From the NCBI GenBank assembly GCA_903896915.1, contig CAITZN010000027.1:1-6915 (forward strand): a stretch of DNA of 6,915 bases, written 5' to 3'. Below the pieces are notes generated by a model, which worked only from the letters and a program-made list of their open reading frames with translations, was not told the origin of the DNA and did not search any database. Below are positions 1 through 6,448 of this stretch, one piece after another. The stretch's first letter is position 1; each line of letters starts with the position of its first letter. The stretch comes from an uncultured bacterium. GTDB taxonomy: Bacteria > Desulfobacterota > Desulfobulbia > Desulfobulbales > Desulfobulbaceae. Both the position numbers and the translations under genes were made by a program.

Positions 1-1
1 C

Positions 2-1618
2 CTCATGGGCGTGGCTATTGACCGATTTATCGGTCCCGGTCAGGCTGAGGGTTTGACGCGAATGGCCCTGTGGATGCTGATCGTTTATCTGTTGTATAAC
101 GGGTTTCAGATCGTCGCCGCCTGGTTGATGTCAGGTATTTCCCAGAAGGCCCTGCAACAACTGCGTCGCGATCTCTTTTCTCATGTCCAACAACTGCCGC
201 TCAGTTTTTTTGACCACCGATCAACAGGCGAGCTGATGAGCCGGCTGACCAACGATATTGATGCCATCAATCAGGCCGTTTCCCAGAACGTGACCACCCT
301 GTTGGCCGGAGTGCTCTCGTTGGCAGGGATTTTGGCCGCAATGTTCGTGCTCGACGTCTGGCTGGCCCTGTCCGCGATCCTGGTAGTGCCGGTGATTTTC
401 GGTTTTACCCGTTTCGTAGCTCGCTATACGCGCAAAGGATACCGCGATCTCCAGGAGCAACTTGGGGGGCTCAATGCTGTCACCGAAGAGGCCATCGGCG
501 GGCAAAAAGTAGTAACGGCCTTTGGCCGCAATGAATCGGTTCTGACCGCCTTCAGGGAACACAACGAGCAGGTCTTTCGGGCCGGAGTCTATGCCAACAA
601 CTACAGCATGCTGCTCATGCCACTCACCGGCGTGCTCGGGAACTTTTTTGTTATAATCCTGGCGGCGTTGGGAGGCTGGCTTGCCCTGCGAGGACTTGTT
701 AGCATCGGTGTCATTGCTACCTTCATTATCTACGGCCAGAATTTCATCCAGCCGTTGCGGCTGCTCGCCAATATTTACAACTCCATCCAGGCAGCCCTGG
801 CGGGAGCGGAACGCATTTTCGAGATCCTGGATACGGAGATTGAAATCGACGAGGGTGCTTTGGTTCCCATGCCGTTCATCAAGGGCGAGGTCTGTTTCGA
901 CCATGTCCAGTTCGCCTATGAGCCAGGGCTGCCTGTGGTTAGAGAGATGAGTCTGGTAGTGCAAGCGGGGAAAATGATTGCTCTCGTTGGGCCGACCGGG
1001 GCGGGCAAGACCACGATTATGAATCTACTCAGCCGTTTTTATGAAATTGATGGCGGCCGGATCACCCTGGACGGCCGTGATCTGCGGACCATTGCCAAAG
1101 CCGATCTCCGCCGTTGTATCGGGCTTGTGCCGCAGGACACCTTTCTCTTTGCTGAATCCGTTTTGGAAAACATCCGCTTTGGTCGTTTGGACGCCAGTGA
1201 TGAGGAATGCATGGAGGCAGCAAAACTGGCCGATGCTGATCATTTCATCCGTCAGTTGCCCCAGGGTTATCAGACAGATTTATCAGAACGAGCCGGCAAT
1301 CTCAGTCAAGGGCAACGGCAACTGCTGGCAATTACCCGGGCCATTCTCGCCAAGCCTTCTATCCTCATCCTTGATGAGGCCACCAGTAGCGTTGACACTC
1401 GTACCGAGGCGCGGATTCAGAAAGCGCTTTTACGTTTCATGGAACAGCAAACGAGTTTTGTTATTGCTCACCGCCTCAGCACTATCCGAGATGCCGATCA
1501 GGTTCTGGTGATTGATGACGGTCGCATAGTGGAACGGGGCACCCATGATGAACTGTTGAGACAAAGAGGCGTCTACCATCATCTCTATACCAGCCAGTTC
1601 AAGGGGCATCCGATCTAA
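2..1618 (+). CDS. ABC exporter half-transporter (fused permease and ATPase), 5'-truncated by the window
   Basis: This is an inner-membrane ABC exporter subunit with the membrane domain fused to the ATPase. The frame is open to the window edge. By comparison with exporters of about 580-620 residues, roughly the first 60-80 residues, including TM1, are missing, so the ATG at 5 is probably internal. Numbering from that ATG, hydrophobic segments lie near residues 18-42, 97-140 and 200-250. The nucleotide-binding domain has an A-loop Tyr305, Walker A GPTGAGKTT (329-337), Q-loop Gln377, signature LSQGQ (433-437), Walker B ILILDE with catalytic Glu458, and switch His489. All catalytic elements are intact. 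The LSQGQRQLLAITRA stretch and the DEATSSVDTRTE region resemble the ATPase-competent subunit of heterodimeric exporters such as TM0288, from memory of that family. The partner would then lie upstream, outside the window. The substrate (drug, lipid or peptide) cannot be told from sequence. Confidence 0.95.
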   Translation, partial: LMGVAIDRFIGPGQAEGLTRMALWMLIVYLLYNGFQIVAAWLMSGISQKALQQLRRDLFSHVQQLPLSFFDHRSTGELMSRLTNDIDAINQAVSQNVTTLLAGVLSLAGILAAMFVLDVWLALSAILVVPVIFGFTRFVARYTRKGYRDLQEQLGGLNAVTEEAIGGQKVVTAFGRNESVLTAFREHNEQVFRAGVYANNYSMLLMPLTGVLGNFFVIILAALGGWLALRGLVSIGVIATFIIYGQNFIQPLRLLANIYNSIQAALAGAERIFEILDTEIEIDEGALVPMPFIKGEVCFDHVQFAYEPGLPVVREMSLVVQAGKMIALVGPTGAGKTTIMNLLSRFYEIDGGRITLDGRDLRTIAKADLRRCIGLVPQDTFLFAESVLENIRFGRLDASDEECMEAAKLADADHFIRQLPQGYQTDLSERAGNLSQGQRQLLAITRAILAKPSILILDEATSSVDTRTEARIQKALLRFMEQQTSFVIAHRLSTIRDADQVLVIDDGRIVERGTHDELLRQRGVYHHLYTSQFKGHPI

Positions 1619-1879
1619 GGTACCCATCTCCAAAAAAAAGAAATGTCAGCTTTCTGTCGTCGTCTACTGTTGAATCCACTAGGGTGTTCGCAGTGGTCAC
1701 GTTCATAGTCGCGAACAAGCAGCGGGCAATGCTTTGCTCACCCAAAGGGTTGTAGGGGCACAGATCAACGAACAGATCTTTGGCCAGTATCCCGGTGAAC
1801 TCAACAGCGGCGGCAAGCAGGTTGCTGGGAAGAAGGATCGGTGACCGATTGGTCGGTTATAAAGGATACTATATCGCAT
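1619..1879. other. Intergenic spacer with a possible short ORF or gene remnant
   Basis: No recognisable gene and no intrinsic terminator for the exporter gene were seen. A plus-strand reading frame is open from 1683 to a TGA at 1842-1844. Its second half reads like a plausible protein tail (VVGAQINEQIFGQYPGELNS, then a Gly/Lys-rich end), and its stop overlaps the GTG at 1841 in a GTGA arrangement. Its only start-like codon near that tail is a TTG at 1734, without a clear Shine-Dalgarno. It may be a decayed gene or chance. The spacer also has a 7-bp direct repeat ACAGATC (1760-1766 and 1772-1778), and the first copy of a 14-bp repeat that recurs after mtfA. Confidence 0.4.
1810..1823 (+). repeat. 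14-bp direct repeat, copy 1 (before mtfA)
   Basis: GCGGCAAGCAGGTT occurs here and again exactly at 2723-2736, so the two copies flank mtfA. The identity does not extend beyond 14 bp. The copies lie 913 bp apart. Confidence 0.6.
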
Positions 1880-2683
1880 ATGTTTAATTGGCTCCGTGAC
1901 CATCGACGCGCTGAGATGCTTGAACGCCCATTTCCCTTAGAGTGGGAAGCCATTCTGCACTCGAACGTGGCTCACTACAGCATGCTCGACGAGGCAGAGA
2001 GCGACGAACTGCGCAGGATGGTACAAGTTTTCCTGGAGGAGAAGCACTGGGAGGGGTGCGGCGGCCTTGAGCTCACCGATGAGATCCGTATCACCATAGC
2101 GGCCCAGGCATGTCTGCTGCTCCTGGCTCTCCCCCATGATGAGTTCTACCGCAACGTGGATTCGATTATTGTCTACCCATCCACCGTTGTTCCCCCCGAA
2201 CGCAAACCAGGTTTCTTCGAGCATCTGAATGGTGTAGTGGAAGCCCCGGTCCCTATCCTTGGCCAAGCCTTCGTCCAAGGTCCGGTGGTCCTTGTTTGGG
2301 ATGCTGTCCTCCACGGGGCCCGTCATCCTGAGCAAGGTCATAACGTGGTCTATCACGAATTTGCCCACAAGCTTGACATGCTTGATGGAACTGCCAACGG
2401 AACCCCGCCCCTCGTCAATCGTGAACAGCTCTCTGAATGGGTAAAGGTATGCTCCCGGGAATTCCTGCGAGTGCGCAGTCTCTCCGAAAAGGGACATAAA
2501 ACCTTCATCGACGCTTATGGGGCGCAGAGCGAGGCTGAATTTTTCGCTGTGGTTACCGAGGAGTTTTTCGATCGTCCGCTCGCACTCCAGAAGCATGCCC
2601 CTGACCTTTACAATGTTCTCTGCAATTACTACCGCCAAGATCCAGCTGTTCGTACGAACCGCACCCATTCCTTAAAGAAATGA
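1880..2683 (+). CDS. mtfA: MtfA-like zinc metallopeptidase (M90 family)
   Basis: This encodes a cytosolic zinc peptidase of the MtfA (Mlc titration factor A, formerly YeeI) family. In E. coli the protein binds the glucose repressor Mlc and so affects ptsG expression, and it has aminopeptidase activity. Whether Mlc exists in this organism is unknown. From the GTG at 1841 the HExxH motif is HEFAH at residues 172-176, followed by KLDMLDG. The likely third zinc ligand is Glu233 in AEFFAV, matching the AECFAV glutamate of the enterobacterial protein. The ATG at 1880 gives 267 residues beginning MFNWLRDHRR. This matches the family length (265 in E. coli) and its Trp-containing N-terminus, so I prefer it. 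The GTG at 1841 would add 13 residues and has a closely spaced AAGAAGGA (1830-1837), so it remains possible. The C-terminal FYQQDP-like segment (YYRQDPAVR) is also conserved. The gene appears to stand alone. Confidence 0.9.
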   Translation: MFNWLRDHRRAEMLERPFPLEWEAILHSNVAHYSMLDEAESDELRRMVQVFLEEKHWEGCGGLELTDEIRITIAAQACLLLLALPHDEFYRNVDSIIVYPSTVVPPERKPGFFEHLNGVVEAPVPILGQAFVQGPVVLVWDAVLHGARHPEQGHNVVYHEFAHKLDMLDGTANGTPPLVNREQLSEWVKVCSREFLRVRSLSEKGHKTFIDAYGAQSEAEFFAVVTEEFFDRPLALQKHAPDLYNVLCNYYRQDPAVRTNRTHSLKK

Positions 2684-2717
2684 AATGAGGTATAGGGTGG
2701 TTTGTCAGGGGCAGAGA

Positions 2718-2747
2718 TTGACGCGGCAAGCAGGTTCCCATTGTAAT
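2718..2747 (+). promoter_or_regulatory. Candidate sigma70 promoter of the NTF2-like gene
   Basis: A -35 element TTGACG (2718-2723) is separated by 18 bp from a -10 element TGTAAT (2742-2747). Each matches the E. coli consensus at 5 of 6 positions. Transcription would begin near 2754, about 30 bp before the start codon at 2785. This makes the NTF2-like gene independent of mtfA. Confidence 0.55.
2723..2736 (+). repeat. 14-bp direct repeat, copy 2 (after mtfA)
   Basis: This is the second exact copy of GCGGCAAGCAGGTT. It overlaps the spacer of the candidate promoter for the downstream NTF2-like gene, so the similarity may be coincidental. Confidence 0.6.
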
Positions 2748-2773
2748 AGATGATTGCTCATTTTTGCCTTAAC

Positions 2774-2777
2774 AGGA
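2774..2777 (+). promoter_or_regulatory. Shine-Dalgarno AGGA that decides the start of the NTF2-like gene
   Basis: AGGA lies 7 bases before the ATG at 2785 but only 1 base before the in-frame ATG at 2779. This favours 2785 as the real start. Confidence 0.6.
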
Positions 2778-2784
2778 AATGCCT

Positions 2785-3189
2785 ATGAAAAGAATTACTG
2801 AAGCAGACGCCGCCACAGCCTTTGCTAGAGCTTGGAATCGCCTTGATCCTACCGATTTTTTAAAACTACTCTCTCCGAATGCCCGTTATGCTTCTCAGTG
2901 GGTTTCTGCGGAGTTGGAAGGAGATGTAGCAATTTCTGATTATCTGATTGGCAAAATGCATACGGTGAAAATAAATTCAGACGGCAACCATAATAATAAA
3001 GTCATTGCAGAACTCGGCTTAACAACCAAGGGTTCTTGTGGGCGTGAATGCGTATTCATGACACAAGGCCAGAGCGAACGTGATGCAGCGGTTGTTCTTT
3101 TCGATGTTGAAAACAACATGATCAAGCGCTACGACCTGTGTGTTTCAGAACTGTATGGTGTTGTCCGTAGTGGTCTTTATCCCATTTGA
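2785..3189 (+). CDS. SnoaL/NTF2-like small protein
   Basis: This 134-residue soluble protein starts MKRITEADAATAFARAWNRLD. Its layout fits a SnoaL-like NTF2 fold: an N-terminal helix with Ala/Trp/Leu-Asp, then DFLKLLSPNARYASQWV, a GDVAISDYLIGK helix, and beta strands ending in VVLFDVENNMIKRYDLC. Members are small cone-shaped domains used as enzymes (isomerases, dehydratases) or as ligand-binding scaffolds. No catalytic residues can be assigned here. There is no signal peptide and no membrane segment. A good promoter and the spaced Shine-Dalgarno precede it. By eye its GC content is lower (roughly 44%) than the exporter and mtfA genes (roughly 55-60% in sampled lines), a possible sign of separate acquisition. 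The specific function is unknown, and the fold assignment is by pattern recognition only. Confidence 0.7.
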   Translation: MKRITEADAATAFARAWNRLDPTDFLKLLSPNARYASQWVSAELEGDVAISDYLIGKMHTVKINSDGNHNNKVIAELGLTTKGSCGRECVFMTQGQSERDAAVVLFDVENNMIKRYDLCVSELYGVVRSGLYPI

Positions 3190-3435
3190 CAGGTCATAAT
3201 AACAAGCAAATGGTGGTACTTCAAAACACTTATGGCAAAGCTAATTATTCGGCAATAGATCTCCTTTTTAACGATGTTTTATTGGGTCAATTTGAGTTGG
3301 TCGGAACACATTTTATACGAGACGACCCTGGGATCGGCGATTGCTGTAACGGGTCAGGTTGGGAAGTGACTGATCTCTGCTGATAGCCCGATCTCAGTTA
3401 GATGGCTGGCGGAGCCAGCTTGTCCTACACTTGTA
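3190..3435. other. Intergenic stretch between convergent genes, no convincing gene
   Basis: The only sizeable reading frame is plus-strand, from a TTG at 3186 (overlapping the NTF2-like stop) or an ATG at 3210, to 3383. It would give 57-65 residues. It lacks a good Shine-Dalgarno and resembles no family I know, so I do not call it a gene. The region is AT-richer up to about 3310 and ends with the hairpin at 3405-3419, just downstream of the minus-strand gene. Confidence 0.5.
3405..3419. repeat. GC-rich perfect hairpin between convergent genes
   Basis: GCTGGC-GGA-GCCAGC forms a 6-bp stem with a 3-base loop. It lies 17 bp past the stop of the minus-strand gene and about 20 bp past the end of the last plus-strand open frame. 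Neither strand has a U-tract after it, so it is not a canonical intrinsic terminator. It could still be a weak bidirectional 3'-end or REP-like element. Confidence 0.5.
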
Positions 3436-3795
3436 TTACTCTCCCACCCGGCTACCGTCCGGCCTGATGAAGGTGACCCTGATCTTGTCGATTACCGGTT
3501 TGTCGATCTCAGGTGCAGAATCGAGGCTGTAGGCTTCCCGTTCCAATCCTACGAGGGTTTTGAGAGTGTCCGCCAGTTTCTTGACGCCATCGATGCGCTG
3601 GGGGGTACCGATGTCTTTGTAGGCTTTACGATCAGCAGTCTGTGTCTCCAGTTCCGCAAGGAGAGTCATGGCCAAGCGCCGAGTCCTGGAGATATCAGTT
3701 CTGTGCGTGAGACGAACACCAGCCTGGATAACAGCCGCACCTTCTACAAGCTTAGTCTCACCCTTGAAAGGTTCCAGCGTAACCTTAGATGACAT
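3436..3795 (-). CDS. Phage small-terminase-like C-terminal fragment, probable prophage remnant
   Basis: This is a 119-residue charged, helical protein without membrane segments. The central part (HRTDISRTRRLAMTLLAELE, then QRIDGVKKLADTLKTLVGLE and REAYSLD) resembles the C-terminal helices of small terminase or DNA-packaging subunits of tailed phages, where a KLAETLKTLIxLERQAF-type stretch is common. Full-length members carry an N-terminal helix-turn-helix for DNA recognition, and nothing of that kind is present. Upstream of the ATG the frame stops within nine codons. There is no clear Shine-Dalgarno before the ATG, which also suggests a truncated relic. It lies 52 bp downstream of the sensor-kinase stop on the same strand, with no other phage gene in view. 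The family link is from memory of conserved patterns and is moderate at best. It might instead be an expressed hypothetical gene. Confidence 0.5.
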   Translation of the reverse strand: MSSKVTLEPFKGETKLVEGAAVIQAGVRLTHRTDISRTRRLAMTLLAELETQTADRKAYKDIGTPQRIDGVKKLADTLKTLVGLEREAYSLDSAPEIDKPVIDKIRVTFIRPDGSRVGE

Positions 3796-3847
3796 GTTGG
3801 GAACGGAAGTTGCCCATAATTAGAGCTTGCTTTTCATCCCGGGGATC

Positions 3848-5362
3848 TCATTCCGGGAGTGGCAGATTGATTTCTACAATCAGGCCATCTCGGTCTGGAG
3901 AATTGAATAGTTGCAGGGAACCGCCGTGTTGTTGCACTGCCTGGTGTGCAATAGCAAGGCCGAGACCTGTGCCGCCGCTGTTGCGGTCTCTGGCCTCGGC
4001 GACACGGAAAAATGGTTCCAGGACATGGGGAAGTTTCTCCTCCGGTACTCCGGGGCCGTGGTCACGGACACGGATAACAGCGGTATGTTTGCCGGTTTCG
4101 CCGTCTTCACGAGCAAAAAGGATCACTTCAACCTGGCTGTCGGATTGGGTGTAATAAGCGCCGTTTCGTACGATATTTTCAATAGCCTGCCGTAATAATT
4201 CCCTGGACCCCGCTATAGTAAGGGGTTCAAGTGTTATGATTTTTACTTCTTTGGCCCTATTCCTGTTCTCAAAATTCACATCGTTAGCAATTTCCAGCAC
4301 CAGATCGGCAAGAGGTACAGAGGATGCTTGGGCATCGATTGTATATCCTTCGTTCCGGGCCAGGGTCAGCAGTTGGCCGATGAGATTGTTCAACCGTTCG
4401 GATTCCCGAGCAATTCTTTTCAAGTTTTCATCATTATCTGTTTGAAAGTGTATCTTTGCCAACTCCAGTGCAAGGTTCAGTCGGGTCAGCGGAGATCGCA
4501 ATTCATGAGAAATATCTAGCAGTAATCGTTTTTGCGCATTGACCAGCCACTCCATTCGTTCGGCCATGTGGTCGAAGTCACGGGCCAAGTCGCCAATCTC
4601 GCTGCCCGGTTTGGCAAGGTCATTTCCGACTCTAGCTGACAGGTCGCCGCCGGCAATTTGGCGGCTGGTCATACGCAACTGGGCAAGCGGGGCACTGAAC
4701 GATTTGGCCAGTTTGAAGCAGACGACACCGGCAATCACCAAGAGGATGAAGGTGTGGAATTCTGGTCCGTTCCAGAAAGAGAAGAAGTCGCCCTTCCCCG
4801 GAGGTGGGTGAAAGCCGGGTTCTGGCCCCTCAGGCCGAGGATAAGGAGGAAGGCGTGGTCCCAGCCCTTCAGGCGGTGGCGGCCCTCCGTCCCATCCCGG
4901 AGGTGGTTTCAGCTGATGCAATCCAACCACGACATAGGGCTGGCCTTCTGGCGTGAACAGGCGTTGCACTATAATCAACTCATTACCGTTATCCTGAATA
5001 GTGGATTGGTCATTGGACTTGGCTGATGCGGCAAGTTTACTGATGATCTGGTCAGGGTGTTTATCCTCAGGCATGATTGTGTCGTTAACGCACAGATAGA
5101 GCTGCGTTCGCATCGAGCTGTGAATTTCTCGGATATATTCTTCAAAGTCAGCTTTGCCGCGGTGCTGTTGCATCACATAGGCGGCTTGGCCCATCAGGAC
5201 AACGGAACGGGCGATATTGGTCTGTATTTGACGGAGAAAATCATGGCGGAAGGATTCGACCGAGCGGCGGGAAAAAGAATAAAAGACCAGAGCGCTGATC
5301 AGACCGGAGATGAGGATAATCAAAGAAAAGCTAAGGAAGAGTCGGGAAAAGATGCTGCGCAT
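3848..5362 (-). CDS. cpxA: CpxA-like membrane sensor histidine kinase with proline-rich juxtamembrane segment
   Basis: This 504-residue kinase would autophosphorylate and pass phosphate to the adjacent regulator. Domains: TM1 about 8-29; a periplasmic sensor about 30-202; TM2 about 203-219; HAMP about 219-272; dimerisation domain with H-box DISHELRSPLTRL (phospho-accepting His286); ATPase domain with N-box ENIVRN (Asn400), G1 DHGPGV (Asp434) and G2 GGTGLGLA (463-470). The motifs ISHELRSPLTRL, ENIVRN and EARDRNSGGTGLGLAI closely follow E. coli CpxA. The odd feature is residues 152-191, with about 17 prolines in runs of PPP and PPPP, just outside TM2. The longer frame up to 5524 overlaps the regulator gene out of frame and is not coding there. 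The ATG at 5362 begins MRSIFSRLFLSF and lies 22 bp after the regulator stop. No strong Shine-Dalgarno precedes it, so translation may be coupled. The symbol is by similarity; the ligand is unknown. Confidence 0.92.
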   Translation of the reverse strand: MRSIFSRLFLSFSLIILISGLISALVFYSFSRRSVESFRHDFLRQIQTNIARSVVLMGQAAYVMQQHRGKADFEEYIREIHSSMRTQLYLCVNDTIMPEDKHPDQIISKLAASAKSNDQSTIQDNGNELIIVQRLFTPEGQPYVVVGLHQLKPPPGWDGGPPPPEGLGPRLPPYPRPEGPEPGFHPPPGKGDFFSFWNGPEFHTFILLVIAGVVCFKLAKSFSAPLAQLRMTSRQIAGGDLSARVGNDLAKPGSEIGDLARDFDHMAERMEWLVNAQKRLLLDISHELRSPLTRLNLALELAKIHFQTDNDENLKRIARESERLNNLIGQLLTLARNEGYTIDAQASSVPLADLVLEIANDVNFENRNRAKEVKIITLEPLTIAGSRELLRQAIENIVRNGAYYTQSDSQVEVILFAREDGETGKHTAVIRVRDHGPGVPEEKLPHVLEPFFRVAEARDRNSGGTGLGLAIAHQAVQQHGGSLQLFNSPDRDGLIVEINLPLPE

Positions 5363-5384
5363 AATCTGGGTGCGTTGGTTAGGT

Positions 5385-6074
5385 TCAGGTGCAGGTGTAT
5401 ATATAGCCGATACTGCGGACAGCTTTGATGCGTTCAATGCCATTGACATTGTGACCCAGCTTTTTGCGCAGGCTGCTGATGTGGACATCGATGCTGCGAT
5501 CAAACATCCCCATCTTTCGGCCAAGCACGTCTTTGGTCAGCTCTTCCCGGTCCACAACTTGGCCGATTTTTTTGATCAGAGCATGGAGCAGAGAAAATTC
5601 CACCGCCGTCAGCGGAATCTCGACAGCATTTTGCAACACGGTACGAGTCCCGAGGTCGATAACGATATCATCAACCACAAGTCGTGCTGGATGAGAGCGT
5701 TGGCCGATGAATCCGCTTTCGCCACGGCGTTGAATGGCTCTGATCCTAGCCACCAGTTCGCGAGGATTGAAGGGCTTTGGGAGATAATCATCAGCCCCCA
5801 TTTCCAGGCCGACAATCCGGTCGATCTCGTCACCACGTGCGGTCAACATGAGAACAGGGACAGCGGAGGAGAGCCGGACCTGCCGCAACAAGTCAAATCC
5901 GCTGAAACCGGGCAGCATGACATCCAGGACCACAAAGGCATATTCGCCGGAAAGGGCTGCTGATAAACCCTGCTGCGCATCATGACGGGCTGTGATGGAA
6001 AAACCTTCCTGTTCTAGATATTCGGTCAACAGGTCACACAGTTCGGTATCGTCGTCAATGATTAGGATTTGCAT
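5385..6074 (-). CDS. cpxR: CpxR-like OmpR-family response regulator
   Basis: This 229-residue DNA-binding regulator belongs to the OmpR/PhoB class. The receiver domain (about 1-118) has the acidic pocket Asp7-Asp8-Asp9, the phospho-acceptor Asp51 in VVLDVMLP, Thr78 in LMLTARG and Lys100 in LPKPF. The stretch LTARGDEIDRIVGLEMGADD and PFNPRELVARIRAIQRR closely follows E. coli CpxR. The C-terminal winged helix (about 130-228) contains LTAVEFSLLHAL, GQVVDREELTKDVLG, the recognition-helix region DRSIDVHISSLRKKLG and the wing ending SIGYIY. A longer frame reaches 6158, but the extra N-terminus is not regulator-like. The ATG at 6074 gives the normal MQILIIDDD beginning. An AAGAG sits 11 bases before it, a weak ribosome site. 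It is the first gene of an operon with the sensor kinase. A perfect CpxR box 140 bp upstream suggests autoregulation. Confidence 0.95.
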   Translation of the reverse strand: MQILIIDDDTELCDLLTEYLEQEGFSITARHDAQQGLSAALSGEYAFVVLDVMLPGFSGFDLLRQVRLSSAVPVLMLTARGDEIDRIVGLEMGADDYLPKPFNPRELVARIRAIQRRGESGFIGQRSHPARLVVDDIVIDLGTRTVLQNAVEIPLTAVEFSLLHALIKKIGQVVDREELTKDVLGRKMGMFDRSIDVHISSLRKKLGHNVNGIERIKAVRSIGYIYTCT

Positions 6075-6213
6075 TATGGCAAGGACTCTTCTGGTGAAAA
6101 GGAAATAATAGGTCGCCGAAATTATTTTTTTTTGGTGCACAACGTGCTGACAATGCACTTGGGGCTCTTTCTTGGCACCATCATAAATCTTTTCACCATT
6201 TGCAGGTTGGGAA

Positions 6214-6228
6214 TTTACAAATATTTAC
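6214..6228 (-). promoter_or_regulatory. Perfect CpxR-box, predicted operator of the cpxR-cpxA operon
   Basis: On the minus strand the site reads GTAAATATTTGTAAA, which is exactly the enterobacterial CpxR consensus GTAAA-N5-GTAAA. The two half-sites are 10 bp apart in tandem, as expected for a dimer of an OmpR-family regulator. It lies 140 bp upstream of the regulator start codon. The regulator's recognition region resembles E. coli CpxR, which makes the match more meaningful than its AT-rich composition alone would. Confidence 0.65.
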
Positions 6229-6448
6229 ATAACTTTTCTAAGGATTAACAGTCAGGACTCACAGTAATGCCGATATATATAAATGAGAGGTTCGAGAAAC
6301 CATATGGAGCAGTTTGTAACTGACGCCAGCGACTGTCTTGACGCGGAGCGTCTGAATAATTGGAGTCTATAAACCTGCAGGGCAATCTGAATCTCTTTAG
6401 AGTGTGCACAGTTACTGTTCGGTAGCCCGCTTACGCTTCTTTGCATAA

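Noticed and set aside
221..964. Long minus-strand frame opposite the ABC exporter
   Set aside because: It is antisense to strongly conserved exporter sequence, rich in His, Gln and Gly as typical of shadow frames, and has no domain pattern.
1937..2668. Long minus-strand frame opposite mtfA
   Set aside because: It mirrors the mtfA reading frame, and the sense strand carries the HEFAH motif and family-wide conservation.
3186..3383. Plus-strand frame of 57-65 residues after the NTF2-like gene
   Set aside because: It starts with a TTG overlapping the previous stop or an ATG without a good ribosome site, and shows no recognisable family pattern. Kept only as a note in the spacer entry.
5363..5524. 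54-residue upstream extension of the sensor-kinase frame
   Set aside because: It is an out-of-frame reading of the regulator's 3' end. The regulator stops at 5385 and the kinase-like sequence begins with MRSIFSRLF at 5362.
5310..5963. Plus-strand frame of 217 residues opposite the response regulator
   Set aside because: It is antisense to a regulator with all receiver and winged-helix motifs and has no pattern of its own.
6103..6133. Terminator-like AAATAAT/ATTATTT repeat followed by nine T on the plus strand
   Set aside because: The stem is almost purely A-T with an 11-base loop and no plus-strand gene ends there, so it is unlikely to terminate transcription.
6075..6158. 28-residue N-terminal extension of the regulator frame
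   Set aside because: Response regulators of this class begin directly with the first beta strand (MQILIIDDD). The extension translates the homopolymer and inverted-repeat region.
6283..6372. 29-residue plus-strand frame in the divergent region
   Set aside because: It has no well-spaced ribosome site and no known relatives that I recognise. Too little supports calling a small protein.
6252..6446. 64-residue minus-strand frame in the divergent region
   Set aside because: It has no ribosome site and a composition like random translation. It also crosses candidate regulatory elements.
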